Made by a program: the position numbers and the translations under genes
In this document: positions 36,801 through 48,800 of the stretch, piece after piece
Layout: the number at the start of each line of letters is the position of its first letter
Position numbering within the stretch: the first letter of the stretch is position 1
The notes under the pieces: generated by a model
Told to the model about the DNA's origin: nothing
Databases searched by the model: none
Seen by the model: the letters and a program-made list of their open reading frames with translations, nothing else
Source of the DNA: Meghimatium bilineatum
Lineage: Eukaryota; Mollusca; Gastropoda; Stylommatophora; Philomycidae
Assembly: GCA_034231615.1 (NCBI GenBank)
Contig: CM067322.1
Coordinates: 65,687,349 to 65,751,348, forward strand
Reading direction: 5' to 3'
Length of the DNA stretch: 64,000 bases

Positions 36801-39800
36801 TTTGCCCCACTAATGTGTGCATCTTTACCCCAAATCACATTGTTATCAACTATCCCAAATTCCCATAAAAAAAAGGAAAGTAACCTGAAAAGATAATTTC
36901 CTTAAGAACATACAATATATATTTCAGTTTAAATATTCAAATATTTAAAAATATTTAAATTTCAATTAAATATTTTTTTAAAAACACAGTATTAATAATA
37001 ACAGCAGATGGAGAGTGAGAAGTTGCACACACAAAATAGATCAAACACAGTGAAAAAATATTTTCCCCTTTGTTGAAAATCGATGCGTCCTTGAACTATT
37101 AAGCTTAATTCTGTCAAAAATTGGAATGTTGACATTTGACATAGTCACATGTAGTATTAGAAAAACCCATAGATTAGAAATAAACCTACTGCGGATCTTT
37201 GCCCTCTGTGGAGATTTATCCCCACCTACCTTATAATACATTATAAATATACCTAGGAGCAATATTTCACATCTAAGACCTATAAGAGACACAGATGTCC
37301 ATCCTCTAAAGAAAATTAAATCTAAAGCTATGAAGAAATTATCAATGACAACAGCTGATATCACTCTGATGAATCATGTCAATAAAATTCTCTTGCAGAA
37401 AGAGGATTTAGAAGGAATTTGTAATACAGAATTCATGAAGCACAAGCACTGTTTAGAAAGGGCAGAAGCACCAGGAATCTCATCCTTTCTGTGACAAACT
37501 TGTGTAAAAATGCAGACATTAAAAAAAATATATATGCATAGTTCATAAATTACACCAAGGTCTTTGACTACATACATGTCAAATGAGGGATAGGAATACA
37601 ATAAATTGGCTAGGGGAACGATTAGCGTACATACACATCATCATCTGTTGAAAAGAACAGAAATTCTATGAAGTTTCCAGAGTGTCAGTTCAGAAAATCG
37701 CTAATTATAAACAACACCAGAAACTGTGGATCATTATTAAAAATATGAAGTTTCCAACACAATCTAATAGAAAAATTATAACCGCAAACAGAAGATAATC
37801 AGAATGTTTAACCATTCTGATGTAATGAAACCTGCCTGTGCTGCGCCACCTATGCTAGCACATGAGGAGCATGAAGACGTCATCACTGATGTAATATGTA
37901 CACATCAATGAACAAATTGTCACTCTTTTTGTATGCTTAGTATTCTGTGCAGGTAGTCAACAACATGACCAGTGTGATAACGAACCTGTCCAAGTTTCAC
38001 AAATGAGCAGTAATTCAGTTTCTTACAGTCGAAAGATGTTGACCAATCAACATTCATAAAAGAATGCAGTCGGTGTATGGTGGAAAATGTTTTTGAAGAC
38101 AACAGTGACAGTGAAGTACTGAGCAAGAATATTTCAGGAAGGACGGCAAGTAAGAAATAATCTTTCGCCATCTCGTCAGACATGTTGTTGTGACAGAAGT
38201 CATCACCAGAAAGATCAACAATACATGTTGATCGTCGCTGGAGTTTGCGCTCGTTAGCTAATTAATTCTTTTAACATCATTAGGAACAATGAATGGGGTG
38301 AAGTTTGAACCATTTGCAGCATTACTATGTTGAGGATGATGTATTTCTATAGTGAATAGTGGCAGGTGATGAATAATGGTATCGCCACTTTGAGCCATGC
38401 AGCCAGCATGCAATGGAAACATCCTGGACTACCAAAGAAATATAATTCAAATCACTCATTTCTGCAAGAAAGGCTATGCTTACTGCCTTTTTTTTAATTA
38501 AGAAGGACTCTTGTTGGTGGACTTTAAAGAGCTGAGTGTGAACATCAATGCTATCTGTTAGAAAAACACACTAGGCAAGCTGCCTACAGTCATCATGAAA
38601 AAAATGACCCAGAATGCTGTTAAGTAGTGTCATTCAAGAAAGTTGGGTCTGCTGTCACAACAACATGTGCTTGACACCCACATCTAAGATCATTCGTTAC
38701 CTGTCACCCTTCCCAAAACATTATTACCAAATCCTTCACTGTTGTCTTTGAAAAACTTTTTCCACCATACACGACCTGCATTCTTTGATGAATATTGGTT
38801 GGTCAACACACTTCGGCTGTAAGAAACTGAATCATTTCTTGCTGGTCAAGTTGGACAGATTTGTTATCACACCTGCCATGTAGTTGACTGTCTGCTCAGG
38901 ATACTAAGCATAAAAATGATGATGTGTTCATGCTCTTCGTGTTCTGGTATAAGTGATGCAGAACTGATGGGTTTCATTTGAACACTTTTTGTATCTTATG
39001 CTGTAACTAAGAAAACATCTTATGCTCAAACTAAGAAATTAGATATCTTATGCTGAAACTAAGAAAACATATCTTATGCTAAAACTAAGAAAACATATAT
39101 TATGCTAAAACTAAGAAATAATATCTTATGCTAAAACTAAGAAAACATATATTATGATAAAACTAAGAAAACATATATTATGATAAAACTAAGAAAACAT
39201 ATATTATGATGAAACTAAGAAAACATATATTATGATAAAACTAAGAAAACATATATTATGATGAAACTAAGAAAACATATCTTATGCTAAAACTAAGAAA
39301 ACATATATTATGATGAAACTAAGAAAACATATATTATGATAAAACTAAGAAAACATATATTATGATGAAACTAAGAAAACATATCTTATGCTAAAACTAA
39401 GAAAACATATATTATGATGAAACTAAGAAAACATATATTATGATAAAACTAAGAAAACATATCTTATGCTAAAACTAAGAAAACATATATTATGATGAAA
39501 CTAAGAAAACATATATTATGATAAAACTAAGAAAACATATATTATGATAAAACTAAGAAAACATATATTATGATGAAACTAAGAAAACATATATTATGAT
39601 AAAACTAAGAAAACATATATTATGATGAAACTAAGAAAACATTTCTTATGCTAAAACTAAGAAATCGGATATCTTGATGAAACTAAGAAAACATATATTA
39701 TGTCTAGACTATGAATACAGATTTGTGATTCTTATACACAGAAAACTGAATATGGTCAGCTGGCATATAAAACTATAAGTGTGCACACTACAAAGTGACT

Positions 39801-42800
39801 TACTTTAGCCAGATACAGGGCATTGTCAATAGAACTTTGTGGGTTTAGATCTTCAGCCTGTACAAAGAAGCATCATCAAAACTATTATTCAAAGTCACAG
39901 TGTGCATACAAATAAAATTGTGTCAGCCATGACACACATTAATGAAACCAGTATGAGTAAACACCAACTGATACATATTTTATATTTATTATTCAAAATA
40001 ATAAACATTTATATTTCAAAATAATAAAAATAATAATTTCAGATAAGTTTTTTACACATACCAAATCAACATATTCCAAAGTTATCAGTATTTCTGGTGC
40101 ATTATAAGCGATCCCACACAAACATATTTCAAAGTTATCAGAATTTCTGGTACGTTATCTCTGATCCCAAACATTCCACAGTTATCTGTATTTCTGGTAT
40201 AATTCCAGTAATCCCTCATAAACATGTTATAAAGAAGTATTATTTCTATCATCATCATGTGACATTCTTTCCAGAAAGTTATTTTCCGTATGGAGTCTCT
40301 AAATACTCTGCGGTTCTAGGCAAGTTTGCCTACCGCAGCTAGAGATATGTTTCAGCAATCTGACATCTTGGGCGCCCTCTTCCCCTGTTGCTGTTAACTC
40401 TACCTTCATTTATTAATCTTTCCATGCTGTTATGTCTATTTATATAACCAAAAAAAACACAGCTTCCTTGTTAAGGAGCCAGCCCTCTTCGACGTTGATT
40501 GATCTTAACACTTCTTGATTTGTCTTTCTAGCTGTGATTTTGATTTGTATAATTTCTGTACCTGAATGAAAAGGAAAACATTTTTTAAAATACATTGCAA
40601 TGTAGTAAAACTGCAATGAAAACATAATAGATAATTCTAATGCAATCCTCAACATTTGTTTTTAATGTCGCAAGAAGCCATGTTCAAGAAATTTCTTCTT
40701 TCGATCCCCAGTAATTGTGAGTGATTAGCTCTTACTTCCTATGTGCAGTGAGGTGCTTTCTCAGAGCTTTCTTTCATAGCCTAATTTCTTCTGTATGAAC
40801 CATGTTGGGCAACAGCGACAGTTGAATTAGACAGGGTTGTTACACCTTCCTAGACGAGGTGCTGCTTTGCCAAACACATCAGGGATCTGGGTTTTGATCT
40901 GTGAATATCTCATGTGTACACATCATTCATCTGTGATGATCTTCCAATGCATCGCCAGATGTGGCCTGTGTTTTGACTCTCCACCATTGCGTTTATCACC
41001 GAAACAAGTGAGTAGATTGCGCCTATCCTGGACGAGTAGCTTCCCAGTTGGCAAACAAATCTCATGTAAGAAAGGAATCTCCAACTATGCCCTTGGGTAC
41101 TGAACCCAATTCTCTCTGTATGAACTGTGTTGGACAATGGCGACAGTCGAGTTAGACTAGGTTTGCGATGCCATCAAAGACGAGGACTTGTTCCTGTCTA
41201 CGTTGCCTACATCGTCCAGAGTCTGAACACTTCTTCGGACAGTAGTTTTGAACAATGTGCACCCTGGCATTTGTTCAATGCTTTTCCGGTGTGCAATGAG
41301 GAGCTGTATTCAAAGCTTTTTTTTCATATCCAGGAGTGCATGTTCATGTTGGTGTATCCAATGCTTGAGTCATGATTCAAGTCTTTGAATGGAGCCAATT
41401 GTGGTGGGACTTGTGTGCTTTTGGGTGTTCTTGAGCATAAACAGCACTTACGCCAGTCTGTCTCTTGCTGGATGATTGTAGCTTCGTTACCTATATAATT
41501 TCACATACACAATGTCCTCTAGAGCTTGTTGTCTTTTCTAGAATCAATGTGTACTCTTAGGGTCACCATATTTTGATGAGACCTACCAAATTCAGAACAT
41601 TGACATTAGCCGTCAATGTTTCTGCATTTTTGGCTGACCGAAACAAAGTGCACATGTGTCTTAATTCACTATGTGTGTGGTGTAGAGGTATCGGATATAC
41701 CTTTAAAGGTGTTCATACCATGTAGAGGTATGGCAAAGATAATTACTCTTTGCAAGCAGGCAATTCTCACTCTACCTACAGCCTCCCTCCGCATCCCACA
41801 CGAGCCTAAAAGTGTTGGCCAGGAAGACAGCAAGAGCAGCTGCATTTCTGTTTCCAGGGTGCACCACAAGGAGGTACTTTTAGGATCTTTGTTATTTGCT
41901 AATCCTGGGTCTGCACGAGAGCAATGCGAGACCCTTTACATCCCTCAAGAAGACATACAAGAAATTTATTAGTAAACTTGCCTTAAGGAAACAGGCCATT
42001 GCCTCGTCCAGAGTTGCTGTGGGTGGCACAGCAAACAATGTAGATGCAACTTTTCTTTCCACCCAGGTCAACATGTATACCTGTATGTAAAGAAAGTACA
42101 CAAAACATTTATTTATATATTCTGGTTCACTGCTGATCCAGCAGTCCATGAGCGCGTGTTCTTTGACCCAATGCCATTGTGTGACATATGCACGTGTTTG
42201 TGGGTTATTGTTTTTTTTCGTATATATGTAATGCTTTTTTTCTAGTGCTTTAATTGTCCTAATTAATCTTTTGTACTAATCCACACAGTGTCACTTTTCT
42301 TATCTGATGCCTATGATCAGTGGCCATTTTGGATATACTTTGATTTGTCAGCCAATGAAAAGCAGTGGGAAAGTTGACTCAGCAAAGATAAATGGCATTT
42401 GTACTCATTGTGAATAATTATTCTTTAAAAATGACTTTCAAATGGCAATGCCAAAACTAGATACTTTACTTGTTTTGTTTGAAAATCACTTTCTTGCTAC
42501 ACTCTGTCAGAGAGCATCATGCTTAATTTCTATCAGGGACTCTGTAATTGTTCTTACCATGGACATGATACATTTGACCATTATAGTAATTTTTATTTAG
42601 CTGATGAAACAAAGTGACCAATTAAAATCATAGGAAAAGTTAACTGCATCCCCTTAAGGATGAATCCCGATTAACCAGTGAGACTATAAATGACGAAGGA
42701 CAAGGTGAAATTGTCCAGTTTCTGTCAAAAGTGAAATCAGATATTTCTAAACCGGAGACGAGCATTGCTATATATTTTATTACCGGGCTAAAATGGAGTT

Positions 42801-45800
42801 TCTCAGAAATAAATCTACATGTGAATCTATGTTCTTAACCATTTAGTTAAATGGACAAAAGATAGATGAGATGACCTTTCAAGTGTTTCCTGATAATTTT
42901 TCTTTGTAGGTTGATACTAGGAAACAAATAACAACAAAAAAGATGGGTATACAGCATGTACCTGCATATAGCCAGAAAAAAAAGCACTGTATATATATGT
43001 CTTGCAGAGCTTCATGTTCTCTAGGGGCTGTCCATAAATTATGTCAGCAATTGACTGGGAAAGGGGAGGGGGGTCTTTAAAAGTTTTAGTTATTGACAGA
43101 GGTGGGGAAGGGGCTGACAAAAGTAGACATCAACAATACTATTTTTATACACCAATTAAATTGTGTAATTATGAAACATTTCTCTAAAAATTTCAAATAA
43201 ATCATGTAAATTTTCGGACTCTGCTTGTTGTTTGCTGATCCAGCTGGCCACAAGCTCATTACCTCTTGACTTTCAACTAAAAATTTGTTTCAGGGGAGGA
43301 AAGGGGGATTTATGCTACAAAAATTCAGACATAATTAAGCATGGGGGGGGGGCTGAATTCTTGTCAGGTGTGGCATCCCCAAAAAATTATTACAATCAAA
43401 GGTAATATATACATATATATATATCAAGTGATATATTCTATCCAGAACGTTTTATTCGTCGTGGATACTCTGAATGCCTCTGTTCCGGGAAAGCAGGCTT
43501 ACATTGGCCAAAGACATGTGCATACATTCTTCGATGTCGCTGGTCTATCATCTTCCTCTTCTTCTCTTTCCCAGTATTCTGCCCTCTAGAATCAGCCTTT
43601 CGATACCATCATGTATCAAAGTAATACTGCTGTAAAACTGTATAACAATAATACTTACATAAAACACAGGTTTTGTAGTTTTACTTGATGACAACTAACA
43701 GACTATCACTACCGGACTATAGGGTGTTAACATGAAAAAATAAAAATAGCAGCATACAAGACATTTTCAACATTTCAACTGTAAGGTCTTCAAGAGTATA
43801 CACAACAAACAGTGAATAAACAATAAAAACAGTAAAAAAATATCAACAGAACTATCTGGATTTGCTTTGTTTTTACTGTTTTTATTGTTTGTTGTGTATA
43901 TTCTTAAGAAGACCTTATGGTTGAAACGTTGAAAATGTCTTGTATACTAGTATTTGTATTTTTGTGTGTTAACACCACATAGTCCGATAGTGATTGTTAG
44001 TTGTCATTAAGTAAAACTACAAAACCTGTGTTCTATATAAAAAAATTATTAGAACACTAAAATGGCATTAAAAAAAAGTAGATGAAGATGAAAATATCAT
44101 CAATAAAGTAGGTAGAGAAATGGTTTTATTCTAATTAGTCATCAGCAAGGGAAAGAGAGCCTAGGATGATTCGCCGATGGACATTTCATAGCCAACAATC
44201 AAAGACATAAATGTATTATCTGACTGAATCCTATTAACACTTAGTTAAATTTTGGTGTTCAATATAGAAACAGAATGTATTTTAACCTTTAGCACGCCCG
44301 TGTTGAGTTCACACAATGGTTTCCCCATTACAAATAGCTGTTGTCAAGTTTATTCAACACTTGCTATACCCCTCCCTCCATTCAGTGAAGTGAAAATCAA
44401 ACAATTGTTAATGTCATGTGACCAGAATCAGCGAATCATAGTTATATTCTACTCCCGAAGCCAGTATAGTGTATGAAAATAGTAGAAATTTGACAAACAA
44501 ACGCAGAAGAAGAAGTAGGACCTAAATATTGAGAGACATTCAGATCTTAATCAGTGTGTTACAATGGCTCTCAATATGTATAACTGACGTAAAATTATTA
44601 TGTATTGAAATTCTGGCCCTGGTTGCCACATGGGCAGGCCAGATGATAGTATTATTTTTGTGCTATAAAAATATCAACAATCCATGGCAATGATGGATGC
44701 GACTCACAAGACCAATCTGTGCCACAAAGAGTCTTCCCCAATGTGTACAAGAGAACACTGGCTCACATGTATTATCTTGGGTTCTGTTGAGTGTAGAATT
44801 TGAACTATTTGTTATCACTTTCTCCTGTATCTTTATATTATTCCTGATCTTTTCCCTCCATGCAACATGATCCATGGCATTCTGTTCTCGTTTTAGTTAG
44901 ACGCTGGATCATTATCATTGCACTTTTCCAATATTGTTTCCCAGATATATAAAACATTTTTGTACATCTTCAACCATCTGGCTATTTATTTGTATTGGTT
45001 CTTCCTGTGTATTATTAATTTTAATTTTGTTTTACTTTCACGGAATCAATCAATCAATGAACCCGTAACTCTTCAGGGTCGTAGAGGTACCACATTGGAT
45101 GCTTCAGGACACAGCAAATTCTATCCTCAGCGATGCGGATGAGTGTGGAAATATCTTGTCCTGTCCATTCATGGAATATATTTTAAAGAACCGCCTAATG
45201 TACCACGCCACAAGAAGAAAATTATATGCATTCTGAAACAGCTCTGATGGACAAGCTCTACAGCCCTGTGACCACAGTACATTTCATTTAAGAAATTCAT
45301 ATCAGGTCTGATTTTGACTATAGAATGAGAAAGAAGGAGTTTTACTTACACTGATTCCTGTTTTTGCTGCTTTCTTCTATCAGTTGTCTTTTTCTGCTTG
45401 GTATTGGCATTCAATCAATCAATCAAGTGCTATGTCGAATGGCGTATGCGATCAAGTTTCTCCATGACTCTGTCTCATTTTGTCAATAAGCTCGGTTGGT
45501 GAAATTCTCACGTGCCATAATACTAGTCCACCTAGCAACTTCTCTCTTTGTTGTCCTCTGTCTCTTCTCCCCTTGGTCTTTCCAGTGGTTATTAAGTGTT
45601 CAAGCTGTGTTCTTCTCAGCACATGCCCTAGGAACCTTGACTGTCTGCCCCTAATGTTTGATATAATTTATCTTTTTAAACCAGCATCAATGAGAACATC
45701 TGCATTAGTTTTATTAGCTGTCCATAGTATTTTCATCATACTTCTCAGAAACTACATCTCTGTATCCTCCAGTTGGATTTGAATTTTTTTGTTTACAGTC

Positions 45801-48800
45801 CATGCTTCACATCCATAAAAAAGAATTGGCTCAATATAACATCTCAGCACTCATATTCAGATCTACATTGATAGTGTTCCATTGCACAAAATGGTTCTCA
45901 TTTTTTGGAGTGCTGATTTGGCTTGTGCTGTAAAGCATTTTCTCTCATTTGAGCATCTACCTTCTGATGTTAACGGGGTGGCAAGATATTTCACTTTTTC
46001 AACTTGTGTTAATTTTGAGTCATTCTTCTTCTTCTTCTGCGTTCGTTCTCAAACTCTTGCAGATTAGCAGGATGTAGTCCGGAGAACGGAATGCGTTGTG
46101 TCATAGTTTACAGCATTGCTGCGATATCTGCGCCTTTCGGCCTGACACATCCGACTTCAGCATGGCTTTGGGTCACTGACCCTATATGGGATGGGACAGC
46201 CAACTCCATCCCATAACCTCCTTAGTTGCCTTGTACGACATGTATGGAAGGTAAACAGTTTTGCTATTCTTTACTCCCCTTCCGGGCCCCGACAACACAC
46301 TGGCGATTTTGCGTTATTAATCATTATGTTGCATCTTGGTGGTGTGTCTCTTCGAGACAACCATTATTTTTGCTTTCTTCTTATTTAAACTGAGGCCTTT
46401 GTTTTAACTTTCTTTCACAAATGTATCTAACAGGGCTTGTAGTTCCTGTTCACTTCCTGCGATAAGTATTGTGTCGTCAGCATATCTCAAGTTGTTTATA
46501 CTGCATCCTCCCACTGTTATTCCTGGCATATCTTCTATATTTCACATAATGTATTCTGTATACAGGGAGAAAAGATCAGTTGACATTACACAACCTTGCC
46601 TGACACCAATTTCTATCTTTTGAAATCTTCCTATAGTGTTGTTAACTCTCATTGCAGCCGTTTGTTTCCAATACATATTTCTTACTATTGTTAGATCTTT
46701 TCCTTCAACATTAAGATTTTCTAGCAGTTTTATAATCTCTGAATGCTTCACCTTGTCAAATGCTTTGCTGTAATCTATGAAGCACAGATATAGGTCTTGT
46801 TGTACTTCTATGGCCTTTTCCATTAATGTTCTTACTATATATAGGGCATTTCTTGTGCCTTTTCCTTCTACGAATCTGTATTGTTCTTCTACTATGGTTT
46901 TATTTTTCCTCTTATGTCTCATTATTATGCCCAGTAGAATCTTGGCCATCTGAAACATAAGGCTAATTGTTCTGTGATCTTCGCAATCTACTGCACCAGG
47001 TTTATATTACTGAACCCTTATTTTGTGCATTTCAATATTCTAAGTTTAAAGAGAACTTTTTTTTTAAACATCACAATAACATGATACCTATAGTATTAAT
47101 GCAAAGAACTAGTACCTTTTAAATTTGTTTAACGCTTCGGCTAATTTTGAAATTTTATGAATTTTATTACTCCCTTTTGAATAGATAATGAAAATGAGTA
47201 GATTTAAAGAACATTATGCAATTTTTTCTTGTTGGAAAGAGAAACTAAAAATGCTTACAGAGTAGCACCATCGTCCCAACATGTGATATGAGAGTGCATC
47301 ATGTGGCTTGTACTTGATGGCAGCCTGCACATGTTCCTTGATAGAGAGAACATAGGAAACTCATAAACTTTCATGAGCTATTAAGTATATGTACACTAAT
47401 TAATTATATGTACACTGATGGAACATAACAAGAAATTATGGTACAGAACATAACATGAGTTGATGTAATATAATCAGAATTTACTAAAGAAAACAACATT
47501 TGTGCACCTATCCAGTGGCGTAGCGTGGGTCAATGGAAGCCGGGGGTGGAATCATAATTTTCCGCCCTTGTGGCATTAAAAAAATATGTCAGTGATTGTG
47601 AAAGACTGGACGAAAATAAATTTGCCGCCCTCCCGATGATGCCACCCGGGGCGGTCTGCACATCCACCCCCCCCCCCTCACTACGCCACTGCATCTATCA
47701 AATCATCTCTTATGTTTTATTCATCTTTCAAATGTTTGTGTTACAAATCTTCTACAAATATATTTTAGTTTATTAGTTAACCCTTCCAGTTTTTTCCATG
47801 CCTTATTTATCACTCACATAATTTTAAATTAATTTCTTCAAGTGCTTCTCAGTTTTTCTCTTTCTGTGAGGTTTCCAGAACGATGTAAATACTGCTACAT
47901 TTTCTGCTGGCCTCGTTGTTGTTGTCTTATTCATTTTAAGTGCTGTTAATTAAGCTATGTCTCTATTGATATCTGTTTAGTTCTCCACATAATCGCTCAT
48001 TAGTGATACTATCACACCGAAATGTAACTGTTGCTGTTTCGATCTCCAGAAATTATGAGCTATCAGCTCTTTCTTACTATGTGCAATAGGATGGTTTCTC
48101 TATAGCTTTATTTCATATCCAGAAGACTCCCAACTCTCAATTGTGTGCAATGCTTTAAAAAGTCTCTTATTCTGAGGGGGAAATTCTCAGAGTTTTATGA
48201 ATTTTTCTACCTTTCTGCAGCATGTAGAGTTGGAGTCATGAACTTCAGCTCTCTTGCCAAAAATTATATTTTTTCTGTCAGAGGCGTCATAGAAACTAGC
48301 TTTGAGCTATGGTAATTGGGATGGGTATGGCAGTCAGCTATGCATTTCCCATCATCTGGAAGGAGCTCTCCAATAATGCAGGACTAACATATTTACTTGA
48401 TTCTGGGTTCTCCAAAGGAATGTCTAACAGCAAAAACAGAGAAAAGACAAAAGAGAATGATGATGTTAAGGGTATCTTTTCTTACCAATTCTCTATTTTT
48501 ATCGTATTCTGCAAAAAAGTATGAATATGTTTCTTTTCATACTTGCACCATATAACGCATTGTTAGAGAATTTTTTGTAGGGATGTTCAGTAAGTGCTTT
48601 TTTTAAAAATTATTCTTGTATATGATTTGTTGAATTATACATTTGTTATAAGAACTAATCCCACAACCAACCCTCATTTGTTACCTTTGTTTACCCTTTC
48701 TGAATAGGAGACTCCTCAAATAGTTGCACAACTCTGACAGTTGAAGTATTCTGGGTTTGAAATATAGATCTGGAAAACAGTCCCACTGTATACAAGAGCT

